From: an uncultured Butyricimonas sp.
Lineage (GTDB): Bacteria > Bacteroidota > Bacteroidia > Bacteroidales > Marinifilaceae
DNA: 41,394 nt
Direction of reading: 5' to 3'
NCBI GenBank assembly: GCA_944320555.1
Contig: CALUHX010000022.1
Span: 1-41,394, forward strand
In this document: piece after piece, positions 14,210-23,783 of the stretch
Position numbering within the stretch: the stretch's first letter is position 1
Layout: each line of letters starts with the position of its first letter
Notes under the pieces: model-generated
Seen by the model: only the letters and a program-made list of their open reading frames with translations
What the model was told of the DNA's origin: nothing
Databases searched by the model: none
Program-made: the position numbers and the translations under genes

Positions 14210-15145
14210 ATGGACTATATTGGGTACGTTTTAACGAGAAAAGAGATGCTTGTAGATGAGTTTGCCGATTATTTGAAGAGGGAGCGCCGCTGCTCGGGGC
14301 GCACCGTGACGGCATACCGGAGTGATTTGCAGCAGTTCTGTGATTTCTACGGTATCGAGGGGAGGGAGGAGGAGTTTGCCCGAGTCACGGTGGAGGATGT
14401 CCGGGCGTGGCTGGCCGAGGGAATGAGGGGCGGAAAAGAGGGGAAGAGAAAGTTGAGCGCGGCATCCGGCAAACGCAAGTTGAGCAGTCTGAAAGCGTTC
14501 TTTCGTTATTTGGAGAAGAGGGGCGTAGTGAGGAACAGTCCGGCCGAGGACGTGTCCGGACCCAAGTTGCCGAAGCGGTTGCCCGTGTTCGTGCCGGAGA
14601 AGGAGATGGAGGAGGTGATGGACGGGATGGAGGAGGGGGGCGATTTTCACCGGCTCCGGGATTGGATGGTGGTGTTGACGGCTTACGACACGGGGATGCG
14701 CCGGAGCGAGCTGGCGGACCTGAAGGTCGAGGATTTCGATTTCGGGCGGCGGTGCGTCCGCGTGTTGGGGAAAGGGGGCAAGCGGCGGGAAATCCCATTG
14801 CTGGACGAGTTGGCGAGCGACGCCCGGTGTTATCTGGAGGAGCGGAGGAAGGTGACGGGGGCCCCGACGGGTGCGTTTTTCGTGACGGACAAAGGAAAGC
14901 CGATGAGCGGGTACCAGATATATTATTTGATACGCAAGGTGTTGTCGTCGGACGTGAATTTGTCGAAGCGGAGTCCGCACGTGCTGCGGCACACTTTCGC
15001 CACTCATCTTCTGGACAACGAGGCGCCTTTGGAGGGAATCAAGGAGTTGCTGGGGCATTCGAATTTGGGGGTGACGCAAATCTACACGCATAACTCGATA
15101 GAGAGAATGAAAAAGGTTTTTAAACAAGCTCATCCGAGAGCGTAA
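14210..15145 (+). CDS. xerC: tyrosine recombinase XerC/XerD-type
   Basis: A 311-residue site-specific recombinase that resolves chromosome dimers at dif with a partner Xer protein. An N-terminal SAM-like DNA-binding domain (about 12-110: FADYLKRERRCSGRTVTAYR) precedes the catalytic domain. The six active-site residues are visible: Arg in GMRRSEL, Lys in GKGGKRREIPL, His/Arg in HVLRHTFATHLL, His in LLGHSNLG and Tyr in TQIYTH. Position in the housekeeping cluster beside rpsU and hpf, with no mobile-element hallmarks, marks it as the chromosomal enzyme. Which of XerC or XerD it is remains uncertain. ATG 14246 (MLVDEF) is an alternative start. Confidence 0.92.
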   Translation: MDYIGYVLTRKEMLVDEFADYLKRERRCSGRTVTAYRSDLQQFCDFYGIEGREEEFARVTVEDVRAWLAEGMRGGKEGKRKLSAASGKRKLSSLKAFFRYLEKRGVVRNSPAEDVSGPKLPKRLPVFVPEKEMEEVMDGMEEGGDFHRLRDWMVVLTAYDTGMRRSELADLKVEDFDFGRRCVRVLGKGGKRREIPLLDELASDARCYLEERRKVTGAPTGAFFVTDKGKPMSGYQIYYLIRKVLSSDVNLSKRSPHVLRHTFATHLLDNEAPLEGIKELLGHSNLGVTQIYTHNSIERMKKVFKQAHPRA

Positions 15146-15163
15146 ATTTAAGGAGGAAACGTT

Positions 15164-15460
15164 ATGGAAATTAGAATCAATCCTGTTGGGTTTTCAGTTA
15201 ATCCGGTACTGGAAGAGTTTATTAACAAGAAACTTTCGAAACTGGAAAAGTATCACGACGGTATCATGGCGATTAATGTGACCTTGAAGTTGGAGAAAGA
15301 CGACAATCTTGAGAATAAATTGACGGAAGTGCATGTGGATGTGAAAGGTCAAGACGTTTTTGCCAAGAAGAACGCAAAGACTTTCGAGGAAACAATCGAT
15401 GAGCTTTACGACGTTTTGAAGCGGCAGCTTGTGAAAGCAAAAGAAAAGAGAGAAAATTGA
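15164..15460 (+). CDS. hpf: ribosome hibernation-promoting factor (short HPF/RaiA type)
   Basis: A 98-residue ribosome-associated factor that inactivates ribosomes in stationary phase. It begins MEIRINPVGFSVNPVLEEFI and shows the S30EA fold pattern beta-alpha-beta-beta-beta-alpha, with KLSKLEKYHDGIMAINVTLKL and a C-terminal helix FEETIDELYDVLKRQLVKAKEK. The long HPF C-terminal dimerisation domain is absent, so it is the short form and would need another factor to form 100S dimers. It is last in the rpsU-xerC-hpf run, preceded by AAGGAGGAAACGTT at 15150-15163. Confidence 0.93.
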   Translation: MEIRINPVGFSVNPVLEEFINKKLSKLEKYHDGIMAINVTLKLEKDDNLENKLTEVHVDVKGQDVFAKKNAKTFEETIDELYDVLKRQLVKAKEKREN

Positions 15461-15502
15461 GAAAAATACTCTCATTTATTGTGAGATATAATTTTTAATT
15501 CG

Positions 15503-15510
15503 TACATTTG
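15503..15510 (+). promoter_or_regulatory. -7 promoter element of tuf
   Basis: TACATTTG at 15503-15510 is a perfect TAnnTTTG. An imperfect -33 (ATTG, 15478-15481) lies 21 nt upstream. The inferred start near 15517 gives a leader of about 115 nt. Confidence 0.6.
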
Positions 15511-15513
15511 CAA

Positions 15514-15632
15514 GCCAAAATGGACAAGTTCTCCCGTTGGTTTTCGGTTAATTGTCGGAGAATCAGCGGGTTGACTTGGCAGAAAATGGAACTTTGTGAT
15601 AAATTGTTTAATGATAAAATTGTTTTAGTATT
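15514..15632 (+). promoter_or_regulatory. structured 5' leader of tuf
   Basis: Nested complementarities span the leader: GCCAA (15514-15518) with TTGGC (15576-15580), CAAGT (15525-15529) with ACTTG (15574-15578, a competing pairing), and an inner TTCTCC/GGAGAA pair. No U-tract follows, so it is not an intrinsic terminator. It may influence translation or stability of the tuf operon mRNA. Confidence 0.35.
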
Positions 15633-16820
15633 ATGGCAAAAGAGCATTTTGACCGATCCAAACCACACGTAAATATCGGAACTATTGGTCACGTTGACCA
15701 CGGTAAAACCACATTGACCGCCGCCATCACCACCGTGTTGGCAAAGAAGGGTCTTTCTGAGCAACGTTCTTTCGATTCTATCGACAACGCTCCGGAAGAG
15801 AAGGAAAGAGGTATCACTATCAATACCGCTCACGTAGAGTATCAAACAGCAAGCCGTCACTACGCTCACGTAGACTGTCCGGGACACGCCGACTATGTGA
15901 AGAACATGGTTACGGGTGCTGCTCAGATGGACGGCGCCATTTTGGTCGTTGCCGCTACCGACGGTCCGATGCCTCAGACTCGTGAGCACATCTTGTTGGC
16001 TCGTCAGGTGAACGTTCCGAGAATCGTAGTGTTCTTGAACAAGGTGGATATGGTGGACGATCCCGAGATGTTGGAGTTGGTTGAGATGGAGGTTCGTGAG
16101 TTGTTGTCTTTCTATGGATATGACGGCGACAACACCCCAATTATTTTGGGATCTGCTCTTGGCGCATTGAACGGCGAGCCGAAGTGGGAAGAGAAGATCA
16201 TGGAGTTGATGGACGCTGTGGACAATTGGATCGAGCTTCCGCAACGTGCCAAGGACAAACCGTTCTTGATGCCTGTTGAGGACGTGTTCTCTATCACCGG
16301 TCGTGGAACTGTTGCCACGGGTCGTATCGAGACGGGTACTGTTCACGTAGGTGATGAGTTGGAAATCATCGGTTTGGGTGCTGATGGCAAGAAGACCGTA
16401 TGTACCGGAGTCGAGATGTTCCGTAAGATTTTGGACGACGGAGAGGCTGGAGACAACGTAGGTTTGTTGCTCCGCGGTATCGACAAGAACGAAATCAAAC
16501 GCGGTATGGTGTTGGCAAAACCGGGTTCTGTGAAGCCGCACGCCAAATTCAAGGCTGAGGTTTATATCTTGAAGAAAGAGGAAGGCGGCCGCCACACTCC
16601 GTTCCACAACAGATACAGACCGCAGTTCTATATCCGTACGTTGGACGTTACCGGAGAGATCACTTTGCCGGAAGGACGCGAGATGGTAATGCCGGGCGAC
16701 AACCTGACAATCACGGTTGAGTTGATTAACCCGGTAGCTTGCGACAAGGGTCTTCGTTTCGCTATCCGCGAGGGTGGTAGAACGGTAGGCGCCGGTCAGA
16801 TTACCGAGATTTTGGACTAA
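15633..16820 (+). CDS. tuf: elongation factor Tu
   Basis: A 395-residue EF-Tu that brings aminoacyl-tRNA to the ribosome with GTP. GTPase motifs are complete: [14 protein letters not shown] (P-loop), RGITI (switch I threonine), [19 protein letters not shown] and the SALGAL loop. Domains 2 and 3 follow with [12 protein letters not shown] and the C-terminal [20 protein letters not shown]. Codons are strongly biased, as expected for a top-expressed gene. It heads the run tuf-tRNA-Trp-secE-nusG-rplKAJL-rpoBC. No second tuf gene lies in this window. Confidence 0.99.
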   Translation: MAKEHFDRSKPHVNIGTIGHVDHGKTTLTAAITTVLAKKGLSEQRSFDSIDNAPEEKERGITINTAHVEYQTASRHYAHVDCPGHADYVKNMVTGAAQMDGAILVVAATDGPMPQTREHILLARQVNVPRIVVFLNKVDMVDDPEMLELVEMEVRELLSFYGYDGDNTPIILGSALGALNGEPKWEEKIMELMDAVDNWIELPQRAKDKPFLMPVEDVFSITGRGTVATGRIETGTVHVGDELEIIGLGADGKKTVCTGVEMFRKILDDGEAGDNVGLLLRGIDKNEIKRGMVLAKPGSVKPHAKFKAEVYILKKEEGGRHTPFHNRYRPQFYIRTLDVTGEITLPEGREMVMPGDNLTITVELINPVACDKGLRFAIREGGRTVGAGQITEILD

Positions 16821-16860
16821 ATATAATGGAATAGGGTTGGCTTTTACGCCAACTCTTTAC

Positions 16861-16933
16861 ACGGGAGTGGCTCAGTTGGTAGAGCATCGGTCTCCAAAAC
16901 CGAGGGTCGGGAGTTCGAACCTCTCCTCCCGTG
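16861..16933 (+). tRNA. trnW: tRNA-Trp (anticodon CCA)
   Basis: A full cloverleaf: acceptor ACGGGAG (16861-16867) with CTCCCGT (16926-16932), D-arm GCTC/GAGC, anticodon stem TCGGT/ACCGA around loop CTCCAAA with anticodon CCA at 16894-16896, and T-arm GGGAG-TTCGAAC-CTCTC. The discriminator base is G and CCA is not encoded. It sits between tuf and secE, in the same direction, 40 nt after tuf and 17 nt before secE, so it is probably cut out of the operon transcript. Confidence 0.97.
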
Positions 16934-16950
16934 CGATAAATTGAAATACG

Positions 16951-17142
16951 ATGAAGATTAAGACATATCTATCTGACGTTTATAACGAGTTGGTGAACAA
17001 AGTGACTTGGCCTACATGGTCTGAACTCCAGAACAGTGCGACGATTGTGATGGTTGCTTCCGTCATCATAGCTCTTTGCATTTTTGTGATGGACTTTTCG
17101 TTCAGGCACATTATGACCGGTATATATAATTTGTTTTATTAA
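16951..17142 (+). CDS. secE: preprotein translocase subunit SecE
   Basis: A 63-residue SecE, the clamp subunit of the SecYEG channel in the inner membrane. An amphipathic helix with the invariant V-T-W-P (VNKVTWPTWSELQNS) comes first, then one transmembrane helix (TIVMVASVIIALCIFVMDF). This is the short single-span form usual outside enterics. It is followed by nusG 21 nt later, the universal secE-nusG pairing. Confidence 0.96.
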   Translation: MKIKTYLSDVYNELVNKVTWPTWSELQNSATIVMVASVIIALCIFVMDFSFRHIMTGIYNLFY

Positions 17143-17163
17143 TAATCTTGGGAGGTCTGACAC

Positions 17164-17712
17164 ATGGCTGAAATAAAGAAAAGGTGGTATGTGCTTCGAA
17201 CCGTGGGCGGCAAGGAGAAGAAGGTGAAGGAGTACATTGAGAATGAGATTGCCAGTTTAGGGCTTCAAGATTATGTTTCTCAGGTTCTTGTACCTGCCGA
17301 GAAGGTGTATCAGGTGCGAAACGGGAAGAAGTACAGCAGCGAACGCAATCTTTATCCCGGTTACGTGCTGATAGAGGCGGCTCTGGTCGGAGAGATTCCC
17401 CATATACTTCGCGATGTCACGAATGTAATAGGCTTCCTGGGGGAGACAAAAGGCGGAGACCCTGTGCCGATGCGTCAAGCGGAGGTGAACCGGATTCTGG
17501 GCACGGTGGACGAACTTGCGGAACAACCGGAGGAAATAAGTGTTCCTTATTTCGTTGGCGAGTCGGTGAAAGTCACCGACGGGCCGTTTAATGGATTTAC
17601 CGGCATGATAGAGGAGGTGAATGCCGAGAAGAAACGCTTGAAAGTGATTGTCAAGATTTTTGGACGGAAGACCCCCCTCGAATTGAGTTTCATGCAGGTA
17701 GAGAAAGAATAA
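17164..17712 (+). CDS. nusG: transcription termination/antitermination factor NusG
   Basis: A 182-residue NusG that binds RNA polymerase and links it to Rho or the ribosome. The NGN domain (about 1-110) begins [20 protein letters not shown] and contains [13 protein letters not shown] domain follows (about 128-180: [20 protein letters not shown]) with the conserved Gly-Pro-Phe-x2-F loop. The length is close to E. coli NusG, without the large insertion seen in some phyla or the UpxY-type features of capsule antiterminators. It is the housekeeping copy. Confidence 0.97.
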   Translation: MAEIKKRWYVLRTVGGKEKKVKEYIENEIASLGLQDYVSQVLVPAEKVYQVRNGKKYSSERNLYPGYVLIEAALVGEIPHILRDVTNVIGFLGETKGGDPVPMRQAEVNRILGTVDELAEQPEEISVPYFVGESVKVTDGPFNGFTGMIEEVNAEKKRLKVIVKIFGRKTPLELSFMQVEKE

Positions 17713-17736
17713 TAAATTTGATTTAGAGACGAGATC

Positions 17737-18174
17737 ATGGCAAAACAAGTTGAAGCTTTAATTAAGCTACAAATTAAGGCCGGAGCAGCGAATCCCTCTC
17801 CACCAGTAGGACCCGCATTAGGTTCGAAAGGTGTGAACATCATGGATTTTTGCAAGCAATTCAATGCAAGGACCCAGGATCAAGCGGGGAAGATTATTCC
17901 GGTGATTATTCAGGTGTACGGTGATAAGTCTTTTGATTTTATCACGAAACAACCGCCTGTTGCTGTTCAGCTCTTGGAAGTGACTAAGCTCAAATCAGGT
18001 TCCGCGGAGCCAAACCGTAAGAAGGTGGCCTCCATCACTTGGGATCAAGTGCGGAGCATCGCCGAGACGAAGATGAAAGACTTGAACGCTTTCGAGATTG
18101 AAAAAGCAATGAGCATGGTAGCGGGTACTGCCAGAAGCATGGGTATAACCGTGAGCGGCGAGAAACCTTTTTAA
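17737..18174 (+). CDS. rplK: 50S ribosomal protein L11
   Basis: A 145-residue L11, part of the GTPase-associated centre on 23S rRNA. The N-terminal [20 protein letters not shown] holds the proline-rich thiostrepton-site motif, and the C-terminal RNA-binding domain ends [12 protein letters not shown]. Its position after nusG and 24 nt before rplA is the standard arrangement. Confidence 0.98.
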   Translation: MAKQVEALIKLQIKAGAANPSPPVGPALGSKGVNIMDFCKQFNARTQDQAGKIIPVIIQVYGDKSFDFITKQPPVAVQLLEVTKLKSGSAEPNRKKVASITWDQVRSIAETKMKDLNAFEIEKAMSMVAGTARSMGITVSGEKPF

Positions 18175-18198
18175 TGAACTTGTAACACTTCAAACGTA

Positions 18199-18894
18199 AT
18201 GAGTAAACTGACAAAAAATAAGAAGTTAGCTTTAGCGAAGGTCGAAGATGGGAAGATGTATTCTATCGACGAGGCCGCTCAGCTTGTAAAGGAAATCACT
18301 TTTACGAAGTTTGACGCGTCAGTTGACCTTGACGTTCGGCTGGGAGTGGATCCGCGCAAAGCCAACCAGATGGTGCGCGGCGTTTGTACCTTACCTCACG
18401 GTACCGGTAAGCAAATAAGGGTTTTGGTTTTGTGTACGCCTGACAAGGTGGAGGAGGCCAAAGCCGCTGGTGCCGATTACGTGGGATTGGATGAGTATAT
18501 CGAGAAGTTGAAGGGAGGGTGGATGGACATTGATATCATCATCACGATGCCTTCCGTAATGGGTAAAGTTGGTGCTCTTGGTAGAATTTTGGGTCCTCGT
18601 GGATTGATGCCGAATCCGAAGAGCGGTACTGTCACGATGGAAATCGGTAAAGCTGTGACTGAGGTTAAGCAAGGTAAGATTGACTTCAAGGTGGACAAAT
18701 TCGGTATTGTTCACACCTCTATCGGTAAAGTTTCTTTTGAGGCAGCGAAAATCAAGGACAACGCTCGTGAGTTCATGAGTGTGATCAACAAGTTGAAGCC
18801 TTCGACTGCCAAGGGAACTTACATCAAGAGTGTGTATTTGTCCAGTACGATGAGTCCGGGCATTCAAATAGATGTGAAATCTGTGCTTGAGTAA
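18199..18894 (+). CDS. rplA: 50S ribosomal protein L1
   Basis: A 231-residue L1, which forms the mobile stalk at the tRNA exit site and in many bacteria represses its own operon by binding mRNA. The family signature is [18 protein letters not shown] (about residues 130-150), with [20 protein letters not shown] near the start. It overlaps no neighbour; rplJ starts 27 nt later, leaving no room for a large L10-type leader. Confidence 0.98.
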   Translation: MSKLTKNKKLALAKVEDGKMYSIDEAAQLVKEITFTKFDASVDLDVRLGVDPRKANQMVRGVCTLPHGTGKQIRVLVLCTPDKVEEAKAAGADYVGLDEYIEKLKGGWMDIDIIITMPSVMGKVGALGRILGPRGLMPNPKSGTVTMEIGKAVTEVKQGKIDFKVDKFGIVHTSIGKVSFEAAKIKDNAREFMSVINKLKPSTAKGTYIKSVYLSSTMSPGIQIDVKSVLE

Positions 18895-18921
18895 TTTTTA
18901 ATCCAAAAGGACCTCGGTAGT

Positions 18922-19440
18922 ATGAAAAAAGAAGATAAGAAACTTGTAATAGAGAACTTGACGGAGCAGGTCAACAAGTACAAGCACATGTATGTCAGCG
19001 ATATTGAAGGGCTTGATGCGGCGGATTCCCAAGCGTTGCGCCGGGAATGTTTTAACACGAACATCAAGTTGATTCAAGTTAAGAATACATTGCTGAAAAA
19101 GGCTTTGGAACATGCTGAAGGCAATTACGAGGAGTTGTTTCCTGTGTTGAAAGGAAACACGGCGATTATGCTGTGCGACACCGGCAATGCTCCCGCCAAA
19201 TTGATCAAGAAGTTCCGCGAGTCGAAAGACAAGCCTGTATTTAAAGCCGCTTTCGTAGAAGAGTGTGTTTATGTTGGTGAGAACCAACTTGAGGCGTTAA
19301 TCAGTATCAAGTCTAAGGAGGAGTTGATCGCAGACATCATTGCCATGCTGCAATCTCCGATGCAGAATGTTATTTCCGCATTGCAATCCGGACAGAATAC
19401 TATCGCCGGTGTTGTTAAGACACTTTCAGAAAAAGAATAA
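18922..19440 (+). CDS. rplJ: 50S ribosomal protein L10
   Basis: A 172-residue L10, the stalk base that carries the L7/L12 dimers. The N-terminal rRNA-binding domain includes RRECFNTNIKLIQVKNTLLKKAL (about 36-58) and GNTAIMLCDTGNAPAKLIK. The C-terminal helix that binds L7/L12 follows. rplL begins 37 nt downstream. Confidence 0.97.
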   Translation: MKKEDKKLVIENLTEQVNKYKHMYVSDIEGLDAADSQALRRECFNTNIKLIQVKNTLLKKALEHAEGNYEELFPVLKGNTAIMLCDTGNAPAKLIKKFRESKDKPVFKAAFVEECVYVGENQLEALISIKSKEELIADIIAMLQSPMQNVISALQSGQNTIAGVVKTLSEKE

Positions 19441-19477
19441 ATTCAATTAGTAAACAAACAATTTAATATTAATAGAA

Positions 19478-19855
19478 ATGGCAGATTTGAAACAACTTGC
19501 AGAAGAGCTAGTAAACCTTACCGTAAAAGACGTTAAAGAGTTAGCTGATATTTTGAAAAATGAGTACGGAATCGAACCGGCAGCCGCTGCCGTGGCTGTT
19601 GCCGCTCCCGCCGCAGGAGGCGCCGCTGCCGCCGCCGCAGAGCAAACCGAGTTCGACGTGATCCTGAAGTCAGCTGGTGCCGCTAAATTGGGAGTTGTCA
19701 AGTTGGTTAAGGAATTGACCGGTCTTGGATTGAAGGAAGCCAAGGAATTAGTTGACAAGGCTCCGGCTCCGTTGAAGGAAAAAGTTTCTAAGGAAGAGGC
19801 TAACACTCTTAAAGCTCAATTGGAAGAAGCAGGAGCTGAAGTTGAACTTAAATAA
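19478..19855 (+). CDS. rplL: 50S ribosomal protein L7/L12
   Basis: A 125-residue stalk protein that recruits translation GTPases. The N-terminal dimerisation helix ([23 protein letters not shown]) is joined by an Ala/Gly-rich hinge ([17 protein letters not shown]) to the C-terminal domain ([27 protein letters not shown] at about 69-95), all intact. A stable hairpin after the stop probably tunes the ratio of ribosomal protein to polymerase transcripts. Confidence 0.98.
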   Translation: MADLKQLAEELVNLTVKDVKELADILKNEYGIEPAAAAVAVAAPAAGGAAAAAAEQTEFDVILKSAGAAKLGVVKLVKELTGLGLKEAKELVDKAPAPLKEKVSKEEANTLKAQLEEAGAEVELK

Positions 19856-19878
19856 AGTATAAAACCGGTTGGTTTTAG

Positions 19879-19907
19879 AGGTTTAGAGTCTGTAGGAGAC
19901 TCTAAAC
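19879..19907 (+). terminator. attenuator/terminator between rplL and rpoB
   Basis: A 12-bp perfect stem, GGTTTAGAGTCT (19879-19890) with AGACTCTAAACC (19896-19907), five-base loop, followed by GTTTTGTTGTT. It is strong enough to stop a fraction of transcripts before rpoB, which has no obvious promoter of its own in the 94-nt gap. Confidence 0.8.
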
Positions 19908-19949
19908 CGTTTTGTTGTTATGATTGTTTAGGTTCAAAAAAAGTAATAG

Positions 19950-22900
19950 ATGTCTTCATATAATTCAAACAATAGAATAAACTTTGCATCGACGAAGAAT
20001 CAGTTGCCATATCCTGATTTTTTGGAGATTCAGTTAAAGTCTTTCAAGGACTTTTTTCAATTAGGAACCACGCCTGAGAATCGGAAGAACGAGGGGCTTT
20101 ACACGGTTTTCAAGGAGAACTTTCCGATCACCGACACTCGCAACAACTTCGTGTTGGAGTTTTTGGATTATTTTATCGATCCACCCCGTTACACGATAGA
20201 AGAGTGTTTGGCGCAAGGATTGACATACGGGGCTCCGTTGAAAGCCAAGTTGAAGTTGTATTGCACGGATCCGGAGCATGAGGATTTCGACACGGTAATC
20301 GAGGACGTGTATTTGGGGAACGTGCCTTATATGACTCCTAAGGGGACTTTTGTAATCAACGGGGCGGAGCGTGTCATTGTTTCCCAGTTGCACAGGTCGC
20401 CGGGTGTGTTTTTCGGCCAAAGCATCCATGCGAATGGGACGAAGCTTTATTCTGCCAGAATCATACCATTCAAGGGCTCGTGGATAGAGTTCGCGACAGA
20501 TATCAACAATGTCATGTACGCTTACATCGACCGGAAGAAGAAGTTGCCCGTGACGACGCTTTTGCGGGCTATCGGATTCGAGACGGACAAGGACATTCTT
20601 GAGATTTTCGATTTGGCGGACGAGGTGAATGTTTCCCGGACGGGGTTGAAGAAAGTGGTTGGAAGACGCTTGGCCGCACGTGTTTTGAAAACGTGGGTCG
20701 AGGATTTTGTGGACGAGGATACGGGCGAAGTCGTTTCTATTGAGCGTAACGAAATTATTGTGGACCGTGAGACTGTTCTGGAACCTGAGCATATCGACGC
20801 AATTGTGGAGTCTGGCGCGAAGACCATCTTGCTCCATAAAGAAATACAGAATCTTGCCGATTACGCTATAATATACAACACCCTGCAGAAGGACCCGTGT
20901 AACTCGGAGAAGGAAGCCGTGATGCACATCTACAGGCAATTGCGCAGCTCGGAGCCGCCAGACGAGGCTACCGCCCGTGACGTGATTGAGAAATTGTTCT
21001 TCTCCGACAAGCGTTATGACTTGGGCGAGGTAGGGCGTTACAAATTGAACAAGAAGTTGAATCTTTCCACGGATCCGAGCGTTCGGGTCCTGACGAAGGA
21101 GGATATTATCGAGATTATCAAATATTTAATCCGATTGTTGAACGCCAAAACGGACGTGGATGACATTGACCACTTGAGCAATCGTCGCGTGCGCACGGTT
21201 GGCGAACAATTATATAACCAATTCGGAGTGGGATTGGCTCGGATGGCCCGCACGATCCGGGAGCGGATGAACGTGCGCGACAACGAGGTGTTCACTCCGG
21301 TTGACTTGATTAATTCGAAGATTTTGTCTTCGGTGATCAATTCGTTCTTCGGGACGAACGCTTTGTCCCAATTCATGGATCAGACCAATCCGTTGGCCGA
21401 GATCACGCACAAGAGGCGTATGTCTGCCTTGGGGCCTGGCGGTTTGTCAAGAGACCGCGCGGGATTCGAGGTGCGCGACGTGCACTACACGCATTATGGT
21501 CGTTTGTGTCCGATTGAGACTCCCGAGGGACCGAATATCGGTTTGATTTCTTCGTTGTGCGTTTATGCGAAGATAAACGATTTGGGATTCATCGAGACTC
21601 CGTACCGAAAGGTGAACAATGGCGTTGTTGATTTGTCGCCGGAAGGCGTGCGCTATTATTCGGCCGAAGAGGAGGAAGGGGTGGTAATCGCTCAGGCCAC
21701 GTCGCCCATGGATGACGAGGGGCATTTCACGAGCAAGTGGGTCAAAGCCCGTAAGGACGCTGATTTCCCGTTGGCGGCTGGGGAGGATATCGATATGATA
21801 GACGTCGCTCCGAACCAAATCGCTTCCATCGCCGCCTCGTTGATTCCGTTTCTGGAGCATGACGACGCCAACCGCGCATTGATGGGATCGAACATGATGC
21901 GCCAGGCCGTGCCTATCATCTCGCCGCAGTCTCCTATTGTGGGGACAGGCTTGGAGGCGGATCTGATCAAGGACTCCAGAACGCAGGTGGTGGCCGAAGG
22001 TCCGGGAGTCATCGAGTACGTGGACGGCCGCAAGATTGTCGTGAAATACGACCGCACGGAAGAGGAGGCGTTTGTGAGCTTCGATTCCGACATGAAAGAG
22101 TATCACTTGCCGAAATACCAACGGACAAACCAGAGCACGACGATCACGCTGAAACCCATTGTGCGCAAAGGCCAACGGGTGGAAGAGGGACAAATCCTCA
22201 CGGAAGGATATTCCTCCCAAAACGGGGAACTGGCTTTGGGGCGGAATCTGAAAGTGGCCTTCATGCCGTGGAAAGGATACAATTACGAGGACGCCATTGT
22301 GATTTCGGAGAACATTGTGCGAAATGACGTGTTCACCTCCGTGCATGTCGACGAGTACTCGTTGGAAGTACGCGAGACGAAACGGGGCTTGGAGGAACTG
22401 ACGGCGGACATCCCCAACGTGAGCGAGGACGCAACGAAAGATTTGGACGAGAACGGTATCATCCGCATCGGGGCGCGGGTGGAGCCGGGTGACATATTGA
22501 TTGGAAAAATCACGCCGAAAGGCGAGTCCGATCCGAGCCCCGAGGAAAAATTGTTGCGCGCGATTTTCGGCGACAAGGCCGGGGACGTGAAGGACGCTTC
22601 TTTGAAGGCGACACCCTCCTTAAGAGGTGTCATCATTGACAAGAAGTTGTATCAACGCACGGTGATCGACCGGAAGTCGAAAGCTGCCGGGAAGACAATT
22701 CTGGCGGAACTGGACGAACAATTCCAGCGGAAGATTGGCGACTTGACCTCTTTGCTGGTGGACAAGTTGTTCGAGCTGGTAAACGGCAAGACTTCTCAAG
22801 GCGTGAAGAATTATTTGAACGAGGACATCGTGCCGAAAGGCGTGAAATTCTCTTACAAGATGCTTCAGACCATGAACTTCTTGCAGATAAACCCGAACAA

Positions 22901-23762
22901 GTGGACGACAGACAAGCAGAAGAACGATATGATTCGCGATCTGCTGCACAATTATGTCGTTAAGTACAAGGAGATCGAGGGGCAAAACAAACGCAAGAAA
23001 TACAACGCCACGGTGGGGGACGAGCTTCCTTCCGGAATCATCAAGATGGCGAAGGTGTACGTGGCCAAGAAGCGCAAATTGCAAATCGGCGACAAGATGG
23101 CCGGACGCCACGGTAACAAAGGTATTGTTTCCCGTGTCGTGCGCGTGGAGGACATGCCGTTCCTGGCGGACGGTACTCCGGTGGACATTTGCTTGAACCC
23201 GCTGGGTGTGCCTTCCCGTATGAACTTGGGACAGGTGTTCGAAACCGTCTTGGGATGGGCCGGCCAGAAGTTGGGCTTGAAGTTTGCCACTCCTATTTTC
23301 GACGGCGCGTCGTTGGACGACATCAACAAGTACACGGACGAGGCGGGTTTGCCGCGTTTCGGGACGACTTATTTGTACGACGGAGGCACGGGAGACCGTT
23401 TCGACCAACCGGCGACCGTGGGCGTGATTTACATGCTGAAACTGGGGCACATGGTCGACGACAAGATGCACGCCCGTTCCATCGGTCCGTATTCATTGAT
23501 TACCCAACAACCTCTTGGCGGTAAGGCACAGTTCGGAGGCCAGCGTTTCGGAGAGATGGAGGTTTGGGCGCTTGAAGCGTTCGGAGCCTCTCATGTCTTG
23601 CAAGAGATTCTGACCGTGAAGTCTGATGACGTGATGGGCAGAACGAAGACTTACGAGCATATCGTGAAGGGAGAGCCCCTGCCCACGCCTGGTATCCCGG
23701 AGTCGTTCAACGTGTTGTTGCATGAGCTTCGTGGTTTGGGATTAAGCGTGAACCTGTTATAA
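19950..23762 (+). CDS. rpoB: DNA-directed RNA polymerase subunit beta
   Basis: A 1270-residue RpoB. The rifampicin-binding region is present as [20 protein letters not shown] (about residues 470-490); the equivalents of E. coli Q513, D516, H526 and S531 are the sensitive-type residues, while N518 and S522 are Thr and Ala. Other conserved blocks are [41 protein letters not shown] and the C-terminal [20 protein letters not shown]. The size is typical of Bacteroidota, shorter than E. coli RpoB (1342). rpoC follows 21 nt downstream. Confidence 0.99.
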   Translation: MSSYNSNNRINFASTKNQLPYPDFLEIQLKSFKDFFQLGTTPENRKNEGLYTVFKENFPITDTRNNFVLEFLDYFIDPPRYTIEECLAQGLTYGAPLKAKLKLYCTDPEHEDFDTVIEDVYLGNVPYMTPKGTFVINGAERVIVSQLHRSPGVFFGQSIHANGTKLYSARIIPFKGSWIEFATDINNVMYAYIDRKKKLPVTTLLRAIGFETDKDILEIFDLADEVNVSRTGLKKVVGRRLAARVLKTWVEDFVDEDTGEVVSIERNEIIVDRETVLEPEHIDAIVESGAKTILLHKEIQNLADYAIIYNTLQKDPCNSEKEAVMHIYRQLRSSEPPDEATARDVIEKLFFSDKRYDLGEVGRYKLNKKLNLSTDPSVRVLTKEDIIEIIKYLIRLLNAKTDVDDIDHLSNRRVRTVGEQLYNQFGVGLARMARTIRERMNVRDNEVFTPVDLINSKILSSVINSFFGTNALSQFMDQTNPLAEITHKRRMSALGPGGLSRDRAGFEVRDVHYTHYGRLCPIETPEGPNIGLISSLCVYAKINDLGFIETPYRKVNNGVVDLSPEGVRYYSAEEEEGVVIAQATSPMDDEGHFTSKWVKARKDADFPLAAGEDIDMIDVAPNQIASIAASLIPFLEHDDANRALMGSNMMRQAVPIISPQSPIVGTGLEADLIKDSRTQVVAEGPGVIEYVDGRKIVVKYDRTEEEAFVSFDSDMKEYHLPKYQRTNQSTTITLKPIVRKGQRVEEGQILTEGYSSQNGELALGRNLKVAFMPWKGYNYEDAIVISENIVRNDVFTSVHVDEYSLEVRETKRGLEELTADIPNVSEDATKDLDENGIIRIGARVEPGDILIGKITPKGESDPSPEEKLLRAIFGDKAGDVKDASLKATPSLRGVIIDKKLYQRTVIDRKSKAAGKTILAELDEQFQRKIGDLTSLLVDKLFELVNGKTSQGVKNYLNEDIVPKGVKFSYKMLQTMNFLQINPNKWTTDKQKNDMIRDLLHNYVVKYKEIEGQNKRKKYNATVGDELPSGIIKMAKVYVAKKRKLQIGDKMAGRHGNKGIVSRVVRVEDMPFLADGTPVDICLNPLGVPSRMNLGQVFETVLGWAGQKLGLKFATPIFDGASLDDINKYTDEAGLPRFGTTYLYDGGTGDRFDQPATVGVIYMLKLGHMVDDKMHARSIGPYSLITQQPLGGKAQFGGQRFGEMEVWALEAFGASHVLQEILTVKSDDVMGRTKTYEHIVKGEPLPTPGIPESFNVLLHELRGLGLSVNLL

Positions 23763-23783
23763 TGGATAATTGGAGAATAAAAT

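Noticed and set aside
14210-15145. xerC-type gene as evidence of a mobile element
   Set aside because: It is tightly embedded in rpsU-xerC-hpf with normal composition and no attachment repeats or cargo; the housekeeping dimer-resolution role fits.
21350-21500. Possible rifampicin-resistance substitutions in rpoB
   Set aside because: The main resistance positions carry the sensitive residues; the Thr and Ala differences are more likely natural lineage variants.
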